64,000 nt of DNA from the NCBI GenBank assembly GCA_020636105.1, contig JACJYL010000001.1:2046001-2110000 (forward strand). The letters are read 5' to 3'. This stretch comes from Lewinellaceae bacterium (GTDB lineage Bacteria; Bacteroidota; Bacteroidia; Chitinophagales; Saprospiraceae). Under the pieces are notes generated by a model that searched no databases, was not told the DNA's origin, and was given only the letters and a program-made list of their open reading frames with translations. Below are positions 1 to 8,901 of the stretch, piece after piece. Numbering within the stretch: the first letter of the stretch is position 1; the number at the start of each line of letters is the position of its first letter. Both the position numbers and the translations under genes were made by a program.

Positions 1-1075
1 TCTCCTGAACCCCCTGGATGATCTCAATCAGGGCCTCCTGGTTCTCGGATAATTCCTTAAACCGGCGATGGTCCACTTCTGCTCGTTTTTTCAACCATAG
101 AATAATCCATCCAAGATAGGCCATCGCTCCCAACACAAAGATCATGAAAATAAGGCTATTGTAATACAACAACACCAACCCAAAAACAAACAGGTTGAAC
201 ATGGCGAACAGCAGGCTCAGGGTTGAGTTGGTGAGAAAGTTTTCGATGCGGCGGTGGTCACCCAGGCGTTGCAAAAGATCTCCTGTCATTTTCCGATCAA
301 AATAACTGATCGGGAGCCTTAGCAGCTTGACGAGAAAATCCGTGATCAGCGCCACATTTATCCGGGTACCGATATGGAGTAACATCCACCCTTGTATGAG
401 GTTTATCGTAGCCTCTCCAATGAATAACATCACAAGCCCCAACAATACGATATAGATAAAATCGAGATCATAATTGGCAATACCCGTATCAACGATGGCC
501 TGAGTAAGTAAAGGAAATGCCAACTGGAACAATCCACCTAAGAACAAGGTAAGTATGAGGTACGCCAGTGTTTTACGGTAAGGCTTCAGGTATTGTAATA
601 AAAAGCGAAAGCCCTTCCTTTCTGTTTTTACGCCTTCTTTCTGGAAGAATTCAGGAGAAGGCTCAAGTAGCAAGGCTATTCCCGCTCCACCATCCGAACA
701 CCAGTTTTTGGCAAATTCCTTATGGGTAACCTTTTTTTTTCCGGCAGCGGGGTCGGCAATCCATATATATTTTTCACTGGTTCGGTAAACAACCAAAAAA
801 TGCTTTTGTTGCCAATGTACGATACAAGGTAAAGGAGCATCCAAAAGACCTGGTTCGCCTGGGCCTTCCCCTTTAAGATTTAATTTCGCCACCAGGGTCC
901 GCATTCCGATATGCTCTGCCGCTTCGGCGATCCCTCTGGCGGACACACCTTCTCTGTCTATATAACAATAATCCCTGAGATAGGCCAGGCTGTAAGACTT
1001 ACCGTAGTGATCGGCCACCATTACCAGGCAACTCGGGCCACAATCCATACTATCATATTGGCGAAAAAGCTTCAT
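1..1075 (-). CDS. Peptidase-containing ABC exporter (C39 peptidase + permease), 3' part outside window
   Basis: The reverse strand stays open from an ATG at 1075 to the window edge (about 358 residues). The N-terminus is a C39 peptidase: Gln6, Cys12 in DCGPSC, His92 in KHFLVVY and Asp108 in ADPA match the oxyanion and catalytic residues of bacteriocin/lantibiotic-type exporters. From about residue 155 several hydrophobic segments form an ABC transmembrane domain, with the conserved stretch ISYFDRKMTGDLLQR. The ATP-binding domain must lie beyond position 1. Proteins of this family cleave double-glycine leader peptides and export the product across the inner membrane. An in-frame TGA lies shortly upstream with no other ATG, which supports this start. 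The gene follows the aspartyl protease by 43 bp on the same strand, so an operon is likely. No small precursor peptide gene is visible in the window. Confidence 0.9.
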   Translation of the reverse strand, partial: MKLFRQYDSMDCGPSCLVMVADHYGKSYSLAYLRDYCYIDREGVSARGIAEAAEHIGMRTLVAKLNLKGEGPGEPGLLDAPLPCIVHWQQKHFLVVYRTSEKYIWIADPAAGKKKVTHKEFAKNWCSDGGAGIALLLEPSPEFFQKEGVKTERKGFRFLLQYLKPYRKTLAYLILTLFLGGLFQLAFPLLTQAIVDTGIANYDLDFIYIVLLGLVMLFIGEATINLIQGWMLLHIGTRINVALITDFLVKLLRLPISYFDRKMTGDLLQRLGDHRRIENFLTNSTLSLLFAMFNLFVFGLVLLYYNSLIFMIFVLGAMAYLGWIILWLKKRAEVDHRRFKELSENQEALIEIIQGVQE

Positions 1076-1118
1076 CTTCTGGTTCTGGTTACACGCTCGG
1101 GAGTCGGTATTTTGGTGG

Positions 1119-2354
1119 TTAAATCAATTCCTGTAATTTAAAATGAAACAACTTTTTTTCATCATCGCGCTCAATCATCAACCGAATTTTTTTACCCACT
1201 CTTTTTCTGAAAACCCTGTAAAGATCTGAAAGTTCAAAAATGGCCACCGGGAACCTGTTGACTGACTTGATCACATCTCCTTTTTGAATCCCGGCTTTCT
1301 CCGCCGGGCTACCTGGCACCACATAGGTAATATAAAAGATCCGAGCGCCCTCCTTCCCACCGGCTGCCATGACCAGGCCACTGCGGTCAAATACGAATTT
1401 TCGGTCGTATCGTCGGTTGGGTTGCAGATACATCTTCGCGGTGATATAATCGATGGTTACATTAAACCGGCTCAGCAATTCGTTGCCTATCAAACCATCC
1501 CTGTTTATCTCATAAAGAACAGTCATTTCTGGTGTCCTTTCCTGGAAATTGGTGAGCACTCCGTGCAGGCTATATTCTCCAAAACTGATTTCGTCTATCC
1601 TGCCGAAATATCCTTCAAGGTAACCTCCCAGTCCGGTGCCGATTTCCGTTCGGATAATATTCTGAGGCAGATCAAGGCTGTCCTGAGTTGCCGTATTTAG
1701 CAGAAGCGACAACCCGGCGCCGGTGTCGATTAACAATTTCAAGTCTCTGGATATCTGGTCTTTCCTGAAAATGGCATCCGCTCTGAGGTAAGGTTTGTGC
1801 CGGTCGATCTCAATGGGCATTTCAGAAAAATTCTTTTTCGGTTTCTCAAAATGAGCAGGATCGTGCAAAGTGATTACCCGGCGTTGGTAGTCAATTTCAA
1901 CGACAAACCGACTGGTAATATCTGCCCCTATGATACCCTGTATATCAATGCCTGCGAATTTTTCAAAATCAAAATAATCTTCATCCAATACTAGAATGGA
2001 ATGGTTCAAAGCATTCAGATCTCCCATTTCAAGTCGAACACCTTGTACCAGGTAAGCCAGAAGAATGGTCTTTAAGTCAGCACCGAGGATGGTGAATTCT
2101 CTTTGGTAAGGAACCCCCATTACATCGGTTATTTCCCGACGGGTAAGGATGGTGTGTTCTGCTCCGGTATCAAAAATAAAATGCAGGGGTAGCAAATTAT
2201 TAAAAACTACTTTTACAATAATAAAGCTGTTTTGGTATTCAAATGGAATTTCGAGTTTGGTATAATCCTGATTCATGTCATTATTCATCAATTGGGCAGA
2301 AAGTCCGATTGGTAAAAGGAACAGGAACAGAATAAGCCAGTTTCTTTTTTTCAT
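1119..2354 (-). CDS. Secreted retropepsin-like aspartyl protease with PDZ domain
   Basis: A 411-residue protein with a signal peptide (MKKRNWLILFLFLLPIGLSAQ). It has two aspartyl-protease half-sites: FDTGAEHTIL with Asp62 and IDTGAGLSLL with Asp210, each followed by a hydrophobic-hydrophobic-Gly region (GIIGAD near 140, GLIGNELL later). A PDZ domain occupies about residues 325-405 and contains the SPAEKAGIQKGDVI core. This is the architecture of the Bacteroidota aspartyl protease/PDZ family, in which a single chain supplies both catalytic aspartates. It probably acts in the periplasm or at the cell surface. The C39-ABC exporter starts 43 bp downstream on the same strand, suggesting co-expression. 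Substrate unknown. Confidence 0.85.
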   Translation of the reverse strand: MKKRNWLILFLFLLPIGLSAQLMNNDMNQDYTKLEIPFEYQNSFIIVKVVFNNLLPLHFIFDTGAEHTILTRREITDVMGVPYQREFTILGADLKTILLAYLVQGVRLEMGDLNALNHSILVLDEDYFDFEKFAGIDIQGIIGADITSRFVVEIDYQRRVITLHDPAHFEKPKKNFSEMPIEIDRHKPYLRADAIFRKDQISRDLKLLIDTGAGLSLLLNTATQDSLDLPQNIIRTEIGTGLGGYLEGYFGRIDEISFGEYSLHGVLTNFQERTPEMTVLYEINRDGLIGNELLSRFNVTIDYITAKMYLQPNRRYDRKFVFDRSGLVMAAGGKEGARIFYITYVVPGSPAEKAGIQKGDVIKSVNRFPVAIFELSDLYRVFRKRVGKKIRLMIERDDEKKLFHFKLQELI

Positions 2355-2473
2355 AGCCTGGTGATTTAGGTGAAAAATACGAAAATGGCCGGAATAAAAT
2401 AACTTTTAATAGGAATAAACTTTTAATTTGTAAAATTTTATAGGCTTTTTCTCACCTGGATAAAAACAAAAAA

Positions 2474-2499
2474 AGCCCCGGCCATAAATTGCCGGAGCC
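2474..2499 (-). terminator. Rho-independent terminator after the 2534-3325 gene
   Basis: On the minus strand a GC-rich stem (GGCTCCGGC / GCCGGGGCT, two G-T pairs, 8-nt loop) is followed immediately by a run of seven T. It lies about 35 bp after the stop of the beta-barrel-like gene and separates it from the protease/ABC pair. Confidence 0.8.
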
Positions 2500-2533
2500 A
2501 TTATAAATATAAATTGCTTGAATTATTTTTAAA

Positions 2534-3325
2534 TCAAAATTCCCAGCCAAAGCGAAAGGCCAAACTTCGGTACCAGATATCATCAATGTAGATGCTGGGA
2601 TCGACCCACCATTGCCAGTTGTATTGCCTGGATTTGGTCATGTTTTGCAATTTTGCGCCCACGTCAAATATAAAGGCGACATTCCTGCGGGTTTCAAAGC
2701 GGATTCCGACCGAAGGATAGATCATCATTCCTCCTTCTCTTTCAAGGGTTACAAACTCGCCATTGGAATCAGGTTCGCCTCCTGCCGGGAAACCATAACC
2801 TACCTGAAAAGCATATACAGGGGATATCCTCTTTTTAAGGGCGATCCCTCTCAAGTCCAACATAACGGGCACAAAATAATCCCCGTACCCATCGAAACCC
2901 AACCCTAGCCCTACTGCAATAAAACGATTGAAACGGTATCCGCCGACAATATGTGCCCCGGCACCATATCTTCGGGCTTCAGCCTCCCATTCCTGCCGAG
3001 CCCCATTAGCACCCAAAAAATTCAGATGAATCCCATAATACAATCCCCGCGATGCCTGGCTGAATCCTGAACGCAAATAATTTTGCTTGCGGGTTTCCGT
3101 TTTGACCTGACTGATCAGATCATTCTCAAGGAAAAGTTCGCTGCCATTGAACAGTTGAAGATGCAAGTCTCCCTCTTCGGTTTTATTCAGCACCGTCCCT
3201 TTTAGGCAACTACCATCTTTAAGGTAAATAATATTCTGGGATTGGTTTTCCTGGGCGCTCACAGAAAGGCTTAAAAAGATTAAACAACAAAAGGTAAAAA
3301 ATGTGCGAGTTATCATAATAAGCAT
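2534..3325 (-). CDS. Secreted protein, probable outer-membrane beta-barrel
   Basis: Product unrecognised by name. From the chosen ATG it has about 263 residues and a hydrophobic signal segment ending SLSVSAQ. Residues about 30-75 (YLKDGSCLKGTVLNK...) resemble the small beta-rich module often found in Bacteroidota envelope proteins just after the signal peptide. The rest alternates aromatic and glycine residues and ends in GWEF; a terminal Phe is typical of outer-membrane barrels. Upstream ATGs at 3358 and 3349 would prefix the signal peptide with 8-11 extra residues; 3316 is an equally good start. It is transcribed alone, with a terminator downstream. Confidence 0.7.
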   Translation of the reverse strand: MLIMITRTFFTFCCLIFLSLSVSAQENQSQNIIYLKDGSCLKGTVLNKTEEGDLHLQLFNGSELFLENDLISQVKTETRKQNYLRSGFSQASRGLYYGIHLNFLGANGARQEWEAEARRYGAGAHIVGGYRFNRFIAVGLGLGFDGYGDYFVPVMLDLRGIALKKRISPVYAFQVGYGFPAGGEPDSNGEFVTLEREGGMMIYPSVGIRFETRRNVAFIFDVGAKLQNMTKSRQYNWQWWVDPSIYIDDIWYRSLAFRFGWEF

Positions 3326-3684
3326 TTTTCTAAAAATTAAACCCAACATATAAACCACCCACAGACATTTATCCTATCGTTGTGGCGTTCGATTGAATTG
3401 TTTTCCGATCATCAATATTTCCATAGGGCTGTATCGTTCCGGAAGCAGATTCAAGTAAAAAACGACCCCTGCTTTCCACTCCAATAAACAGGCGTTTGCC
3501 CAATGAGATTTTAAATCAGGATCCGGGAGAAAGAATATTTTTTTTAATTCCGTGGAAAACAGCTGTTGTAAAAAAAAATGAGCCAATGATCAAACGTCGG
3601 TTGCTTTTATTTCCAACAGCCTTGTTAATTGAATGCACAGAAATGTCTAAACGCTCTGCGCATTCAATTAAACTAAGCCATCGT
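3326..3684. other. Intergenic region with a perfect 12-bp inverted repeat
   Basis: About 360 bp between two minus-strand genes. It holds a perfect inverted repeat, TTAATTGAATGC at 3625-3636 and GCATTCAATTAA at 3660-3671, with a 23-bp spacer, directly after the stop of the LVIVD gene. No T-run follows, so it is not a classical terminator. A 70-codon open frame on the minus strand (3374-3586) has no recognisable domain and is probably not a gene. Confidence 0.5.
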
Positions 3685-5004
3685 TTATTTAGTTACCGGA
3701 ATCAGGCTGATCAATTTCAAATCAGAAGGATCATCAAAATTGTATTGATAGAAACCGTCTTCGCCAATCACCAAAACGGTATTGTCATATCCGGGCACGG
3801 CCAATGCAATAGCATCGTAAGCAAAGAGTCCTTTTTCATGATCCAAAAGATGCTGATCAATTTTCATCGGATCGGTAATGTCAAATGACTTCAAACCGTA
3901 GGAACCTTCGCAGATGAAGAGCGTATTATCGCGAATGGAAAGTCCGTGGGGATTATCCATCGGATACGATTTTTCAAGAATCGGGTTGGTCAGATCAGTA
4001 ATATCCACCAGGTCAAGTTGATTGTTGAATCCCTCACAAACCGTTCCGTCACGCAGGGTCACATAAGCGTAATTGCCCTTCACTACAACCGGATCACAGG
4101 CCCGTGCATGGGCAAATGCCGAAAGATAAGTCGGGTTGGCCGGGTTGCTGTTATCATAGATGAACATGCCTGAATTGGACCCGATAAAGAGTTTGTCTTC
4201 ATAAGGGAAAATGGTTTCTATCCCCCAGCCCAGGTTAATTTCATTGACTTCATTAGGGGCCACAGGATTGACGAGGTCCAGTACGGTAAGTGTATATTCA
4301 TCCACCACATAAAGGTGATTACTGATCAAAGAAAACCGTGCCATGGAGCCGGCAACACCAGTCCCTCCGCTTGAACCGGTTGAAGAAGTTGGAAAAGCCA
4401 CATCATCTGCTGAGTTGGAAAAGGCCACATCAATTTCACAACCTAAACACTTGTAATACCCTCCATAAGGATTTTGCTGTAATAAGCCGATGGTTTCACA
4501 ATCGAGGGTCTCAGTGACGAGTTCTTCCTTATACTCCACCAACACACGACCATTCGTCACATCGTCCCAAATAGGATTAAAAACGCTTTGGGTACGACCG
4601 ACCACAGCAGCATTCTGGATATCGCTGATGTCAATTGCCAAAAGATCCACGTAGCTGTTGGCGTACATGATACCGTTTTGAATGGCTACATCCTCATTAC
4701 CGGAAATGGCGATGAAAGCAATGTTCTGAGGGCTCTGCGGATTGGTATTGTCAATCACGTGAACGCCTTCCCTGCCTTCATTGATGAAAATATAATTATT
4801 GTAAAAATAAATTTTTCCAGGATTTTTGAGCTCACGGGGAGCCTCATTCACCACTTGTCCGTCATGAACTTCCTGGTAAGTTAAATACACCGGCGTGTAC
4901 TGAGTGTAAGTAAATCTTCTTTCACAGCTATCTTGCAAACAACTTTGAAAGGAAAAGGCCATAAGTAAAAACAGGCCGAGCACGGTAAAATTAAACTTTT
5001 GCAT
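3685..5004 (-). CDS. LVIVD-repeat lipoprotein
   Basis: About 439 residues from the ATG at 5004, which puts a lipoprotein signal (MQKFNFTVLGLFLLMAFSFQ, then SC) at the N-terminus; a start at 5055 would add 17 residues before it and is less likely. The body carries repeated beta-propeller-like units of the LVIVD type: VHVIDNTNPQSPQNIAF, LLAIDISDIQNAAVV, LTVLDLVNPVAPNEV, MFIYDNSNPANPTYL, LDLVDITDLTNPILE and LKSFDITDPMKI. Such proteins are lipid-anchored at the cell surface or outer membrane; enzymatic activity is not known for the family. It appears to be a single transcription unit. Confidence 0.85.
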   Translation of the reverse strand: MQKFNFTVLGLFLLMAFSFQSCLQDSCERRFTYTQYTPVYLTYQEVHDGQVVNEAPRELKNPGKIYFYNNYIFINEGREGVHVIDNTNPQSPQNIAFIAISGNEDVAIQNGIMYANSYVDLLAIDISDIQNAAVVGRTQSVFNPIWDDVTNGRVLVEYKEELVTETLDCETIGLLQQNPYGGYYKCLGCEIDVAFSNSADDVAFPTSSTGSSGGTGVAGSMARFSLISNHLYVVDEYTLTVLDLVNPVAPNEVNEINLGWGIETIFPYEDKLFIGSNSGMFIYDNSNPANPTYLSAFAHARACDPVVVKGNYAYVTLRDGTVCEGFNNQLDLVDITDLTNPILEKSYPMDNPHGLSIRDNTLFICEGSYGLKSFDITDPMKIDQHLLDHEKGLFAYDAIALAVPGYDNTVLVIGEDGFYQYNFDDPSDLKLISLIPVTK

Positions 5005-5281
5005 AGGTTTATATTTTTTTCGTAAATCGTAAAGCACGTTCAAATTAATAGACATCCAGGATTTTAGAAACGGTTGGGAAATGGTTGGTTTATTTTTTAT
5101 GATACCGGGTGATGTGCCTGAAGAAGCGCCAAGAAAACTGATTTTCTTTCTAAAATCAATGTTCCCCTAACCATAACAGACACAAAATTACAACATTTAG
5201 GGTTCATTGTCCATCCTTATTTGTATAATCATGGCCGCCCCCACCGCCCGGGATGCTCCATCCAGAAATTGAAGGGTTTTA

Positions 5282-5719
5282 TTATTTTATTACCCCTGTA
5301 ATGTTCAGGAACAAGATAAAAAAAACAATCCCCATAAACAGGCTCAATGGTGAAAACACCCTGGAGTCATACCAGGCAAAATCACCTGTGTTTTCCTTTT
5401 TGAAAAAACCCACATATTTTAAATCTCCGATCGCCCGGGCACAAAAAATAAATGCCAAAACAGGCAGACCGTATTTCAATCCCTGTGCGGGAAAATGAAT
5501 GCCAAAAATCCCTCCTGCGCCAAATGAGAGGTATGCCATAAGGCCAAAAACAATTGCGACGACGAAGGTTATTAAAACACCGGGGCTTCTGCCCTCCTGC
5601 TTCCCTTTTAAACGGGGAAAAACAGCATCTTTTCCGAATTTGCCTCCCAGGGCCCAATAAAAATGGAATAAAGAAATGATGGACAAAAGGAGGCCATTGA
5701 TTAAAGCTAAAGCGCTCAT
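5282..5719 (-). CDS. DUF3995-type small membrane protein
   Basis: 145 residues with four hydrophobic helices. The N-terminal LSIISLFHFYWALGGKFG and the central FVVAIVFGLMAYLSFGAGG are characteristic of the DUF3995 family, a four-helix membrane protein of unknown role. The ATG at 5719 is the only good start. Neighbours on the same strand are also small membrane proteins, but the 94-bp gap gives no firm operon evidence. Function unknown. Confidence 0.75.
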   Translation of the reverse strand: MSALALINGLLLSIISLFHFYWALGGKFGKDAVFPRLKGKQEGRSPGVLITFVVAIVFGLMAYLSFGAGGIFGIHFPAQGLKYGLPVLAFIFCARAIGDLKYVGFFKKENTGDFAWYDSRVFSPLSLFMGIVFFILFLNITGVIK

Positions 5720-5813
5720 GAATAGTTGTTTTGTATGGTTAAAGATAGTTTATCCGGTAAAGTAAAAAAGGCAGTACCACTTAACCCAAAAAAAATTCCG
5801 CCGGAGGCTCAAT

Positions 5814-6173
5814 TCAAGCATTAAGATATTTATAAAAAATAACTCCACCCAATGCATAGGCAACAAAATCCCACCAGTCGAAGGTAAATTTAGTGGAAAA
5901 AGCAGGAAAGACCAGTTCAAACACCAGCGATAAACTAACAACCAATGCTAAAGATTCGAGGGCCGAAAAAACAAAATCCTCTCCCCAGGCAAACAACTTT
6001 CTGCGTTCAAACAAAATAAGCGTAAGCAGGATGGGCATCGCGAGTACATCATCCAGATAGCTGTGTATCCAGGGAATATTAATATTAAATCCCTTTTGGA
6101 TCATTTGGTGGGCTATAAACAAAAGACAACTTAGCAAAAAAACGGGATGTCTGACGTTTTTGCCTTTTTCCAT
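5814..6173 (-). CDS. Small conserved membrane protein
   Basis: 119 residues with three to four hydrophobic helices and a conserved-looking motif IPWIHSYLDDVLAMPILL. Similar short proteins in Bacteroidota genomes are sometimes labelled magnesium citrate secondary transporter; I regard that name as unproven. Its ATG overlaps the stop codon of the upstream small gene in a TAATG arrangement, implying translational coupling. Confidence 0.65.
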   Translation of the reverse strand: MEKGKNVRHPVFLLSCLLFIAHQMIQKGFNINIPWIHSYLDDVLAMPILLTLILFERRKLFAWGEDFVFSALESLALVVSLSLVFELVFPAFSTKFTFDWWDFVAYALGGVIFYKYLNA

Positions 6174-6403
6174 TAGCTCGCAGCGATAAACGCAAGAAAC
6201 AAACCAATCATGACCAGGGGCGACAGGAGAATAAAAAGCGTAATCCCTAAAACTCTTCCAGTGACTTTGAGCACCTTAACTGCAAAATGATCTCCCTTTC
6301 TGACCTTTAATACTTCATCAAATGCTCTGTAGGCATTGAGTGCTTCGCCCTTGTATTTATCCGAAGGCGATTTTTGATCTTCTTCTTCCTCGTTATTTGT
6401 CAT
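6173..6403 (-). CDS. Small single-pass membrane protein, unknown
   Basis: 76 residues: an acidic, charged N-terminal half (NNEEEEDQKSPSDKY) and one C-terminal hydrophobic helix (VLGITLFILLSPLVMIGLFLAF). No family recognised. The stop codon shares one base with the ATG of the downstream membrane protein, so both are probably expressed together. The overlap is the main evidence that this short frame is real. Confidence 0.6.
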   Translation of the reverse strand: MTNNEEEEDQKSPSDKYKGEALNAYRAFDEVLKVRKGDHFAVKVLKVTGRVLGITLFILLSPLVMIGLFLAFIAAS

Positions 6404-6545
6404 GGATGGTGGTGTTAATGAAAAAGGAACAAAACGATGGATACAAATGTACTATTATTTTATTGTTTTGGCCAAAAGGAGAAGGTGAACAAATCAAACA
6501 ACAAACATTAAATTTAATTTTTAATTAATTTTAAACAAAAAAGTC

Positions 6546-6553
6546 TATATTTG
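6546..6553 (+). promoter_or_regulatory. Bacteroidota -7 element upstream of the Rpn gene
   Basis: TATATTTG fits TAnnTTTG and lies 38 bp before the ATG at 6592. No TTG is seen at the expected -33 distance, so only half of a promoter is supported. Confidence 0.4.
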
Positions 6554-6591
6554 TAAGCCTGACGCTCATTCTTTTACCCAAATGAAAACAA

Positions 6592-7560
6592 ATGATAAAA
6601 AAAGATGCCCTCTGGAAAGGTATTATTGAAGATCTTTTTGAAGATTTTTTATTTTTCTTCTTCCCTGAAGAATCTCAAAACATTGATTTCGACCGCGGAT
6701 TTGATTTTTTGGACAAGGAATTGCATCAGTTATTTCCAGAATCAAAAAATCAGGGACGAATAGCCGATAAACTTGTAAAAGTATTCCTGTTAAATGGAGA
6801 AGAGCAATGGATATTAATCCATATTGAAGTTCAGGGGTATAATGAAGCTTTTTTTTCGAAACGCATGTTTACTTATTTTTATCGTATCTACGATAAATTT
6901 GAAAGGCCTATTACTGCTTTGGCCATTTTTACAGACGGAGACAGTTTATTTCACCCTAATAGTTATCATTTAGACTTTTGGGATACAAGTATGATCTACC
7001 GGTTCAGGACCTTTAAAGTTAAAAATAAAAAGCAGGAGTATTTCAATAAGCATCCAAACAACCCCTTTTCCATTATTTTAGAAGCCGTTTGGATTGAACT
7101 TCAAAAGGGGAAAGCAATAGACCGGAGTAAATTAAAAATAGGGATTACCAAAAAGTTACTACAAAGCGGGTTGCCAAAACAGAAAATCGAACGATTGTAT
7201 CGTTTCATTCATTATTATATTCGCTTGCATTCAAAAGAAGAAAAGCTTATTTTTGAAAATAGTATTCATCCAATAATAAAAAACAAACTGCCCATGGGAA
7301 TAATTGAAGTAATTGAAGAGGAATTAAAAAAAAGAGCCTTTAAACAAGGATTAAAACAAGGCATCGCTGATGGGATTGAGCAAGGACTTGAACAGGGACT
7401 TGAACAGGGACTTGAACAGGGCGCAATTAAGGAAAGAGTCAAGGTGATCCATTCTCTGCATAAAAAAGGTTTGTCTTCTTCGGAAATCGCTTCTTTTTTG
7501 GAATTGGAATTGGCATATATCGAGCATATCTTGAACAATAAAGAACCGAATGCTCAATAA
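6592..7560 (+). CDS. Rpn-family recombination-promoting nuclease / putative transposase (PD-(D/E)XK)
   Basis: 322 residues. Residues about 1-120 fit the Rpn/YhgA-like PD-(D/E)XK nuclease core: RIADKLVKVFLL followed by WILIHIEVQGYNE, where Glu and Gln of E-x-Q are the usual catalytic signature, then MFTYFYRIYDKF and ALAIFTDGD. The C-terminal part carries GLKQG, GIADG and a run of four EQGL units encoded by a 12-bp tandem repeat at about 7377-7424, then a short helix-turn-helix-like tail (SSSEIASFLELELAYIEHIL). Family members are encoded singly and are thought to act in RecA-independent recombination. No IS ends are seen around this gene, so it is not called a mobile element. Convergent with the thiolase gene. 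Confidence 0.85.
   Translation: MIKKDALWKGIIEDLFEDFLFFFFPEESQNIDFDRGFDFLDKELHQLFPESKNQGRIADKLVKVFLLNGEEQWILIHIEVQGYNEAFFSKRMFTYFYRIYDKFERPITALAIFTDGDSLFHPNSYHLDFWDTSMIYRFRTFKVKNKKQEYFNKHPNNPFSIILEAVWIELQKGKAIDRSKLKIGITKKLLQSGLPKQKIERLYRFIHYYIRLHSKEEKLIFENSIHPIIKNKLPMGIIEVIEEELKKRAFKQGLKQGIADGIEQGLEQGLEQGLEQGAIKERVKVIHSLHKKGLSSSEIASFLELELAYIEHILNNKEPNAQ
7377..7424 (+). repeat. 12-bp in-frame tandem repeat encoding EQGL
   Basis: Four units of GAACAGGGACTT (the first diverged to GAGCAAGGACTT, the last partial) run in frame near the end of the nuclease gene. The last three are almost identical, which suggests recent slippage; gain or loss of units keeps the frame. Confidence 0.75.
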
Positions 7561-7643
7561 TCTTTTAAAGAAACTTCCTTTTTTTATTCTGCCGGAGAGG
7601 GCAATGATTATTTTTTAATATACTCCTTTCCCCATTTTCTCCT

Positions 7644-8855
7644 TTAAACTTTTTCCAAAATAACGGCATAGCCCTGTCCTACACCAATGCACATGGTTAC
7701 TAATGCATACCTCTTTTGTCGTTTATGTAATTCGATCGAAGCAGTCTGCAAAATCCTTGCACCGGTCATACCCAGTGGATGGCCGATGGCGATTCCTCCC
7801 CCATTGGGGTTGATGCGAAGATCATCATCTTCGATGCCCCATTGCCGGGTACAGGCGAGCACCTGGACGGCAAAGGCTTCGTTGATCTCAATGATATCCA
7901 TATCCCACAGGGTCAGGCCAGCTTTAGCCAGCGCTTTGTTGGCCGCTTTTACCGGTCCGATACCCATTATTCTTGGTTCAACACCTGCCACCGCTGAGGA
8001 GACAATACGGGTCAGTGGTTTCAAATGGTATTTCCCCACTGCTGCATCTGAAGCGATGAGCATAGCGGCTGCACCGTCATTTAATCCTGAGGCATTTCCT
8101 GCCGTAACGCTCCCCCCTTCTTCAGCCTTTTTAAAAGCGGGCCGCAGTTTAGCCAATACCTCAAGCGTGGTATCGGGCCTGATGAATTCATCCTGTTCGA
8201 AAATAAAAGAATCTCCCTTCCGACGGGGAATTTCAACAGGCACGATTTCTTCTCGCAAACGGCCTGAATCACGGGCTGCTGTTGCTTTCTTCTGAGACCA
8301 AAAAGCAAATTTATCCTGATCCTCTCTACTGATTTTATATTTTTCAGCCAGGTTTTCAGCAGTATTTCCCATTCCGTCCACCCCGTATAATGCCTTCATT
8401 TTAGGATTTACAAACCGCCACCCAAAACTGGAATCATGCATTTCCGCATCCCGTCCAAAAGGTTTTGAAACTTTTGAAATCACCCACGGGCCTCGGGTCA
8501 TGTGCTCCACCCCACCGGTAATAAACAAATCTCCATCCCCGGCCTGGATTGCTCTGTGAGCATGGATCGCTGCGGACATGCCCGAGGCGCAAAGCCTGTT
8601 TACGGTTTCCCCGGGTACACTAAATGGAAGTCCGGCCAGCAACAAGGCCATCCTGGCCACATTACGATTGTCTTCCCCGGCCTGGTTGGCGCAGCCCAGA
8701 ATAACATCATCAATGGCTTCAGCAGGTAGGTTTGGATGACGTTCAATAAGAGCCTTGATGACATGGGCCGCCAGGTCATCTGTCCGGATAGTTGAAAGCA
8801 TCCCTGTAAAATTACCGACAGGAGTGCGTACCGCATCTATTATATAACTCTGCAT
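7644..8855 (-). CDS. Thiolase (acetyl-CoA acyl/acetyltransferase)
   Basis: 403 residues, the usual thiolase length. The nucleophilic cysteine is Cys89 in VNRLCASGMSA, the active-site NEAFAVQ loop is present, and His359 (GGGIAIGHPLGMTGARI) and Cys389 (MCIGVGQG) complete the catalytic set. Thiolases either cleave 3-ketoacyl-CoA in beta-oxidation (or in adipate-type pathways) or condense two acetyl-CoA; the sequence is closest in style to the 3-oxoadipyl-CoA/acetyl-CoA C-acetyltransferase group, but the substrate cannot be fixed. No fatty-acid oxidation genes flank it. Cytoplasmic. Confidence 0.92.
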   Translation of the reverse strand: MQSYIIDAVRTPVGNFTGMLSTIRTDDLAAHVIKALIERHPNLPAEAIDDVILGCANQAGEDNRNVARMALLLAGLPFSVPGETVNRLCASGMSAAIHAHRAIQAGDGDLFITGGVEHMTRGPWVISKVSKPFGRDAEMHDSSFGWRFVNPKMKALYGVDGMGNTAENLAEKYKISREDQDKFAFWSQKKATAARDSGRLREEIVPVEIPRRKGDSFIFEQDEFIRPDTTLEVLAKLRPAFKKAEEGGSVTAGNASGLNDGAAAMLIASDAAVGKYHLKPLTRIVSSAVAGVEPRIMGIGPVKAANKALAKAGLTLWDMDIIEINEAFAVQVLACTRQWGIEDDDLRINPNGGGIAIGHPLGMTGARILQTASIELHKRQKRYALVTMCIGVGQGYAVILEKV

Positions 8856-8901
8856 TTTGTTCGATTTTGGTGTATTATCTGGCAGTCAGGTGAATTTTGC
8901 T

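Noticed and set aside
3374..3888. Two short frames (70 codons minus, 130 codons plus) around 3.4-3.9 kb
   Set aside because: The plus frame runs into the antisense of the LVIVD gene; the minus frame has no domain or clear start signals. Both lack support as genes.
7687..8295. 202-codon plus-strand frame opposite the thiolase gene
   Set aside because: Shadow of a clearly conserved thiolase on the other strand; composition is Ser/Ala/Pro-rich as expected for an antisense frame.
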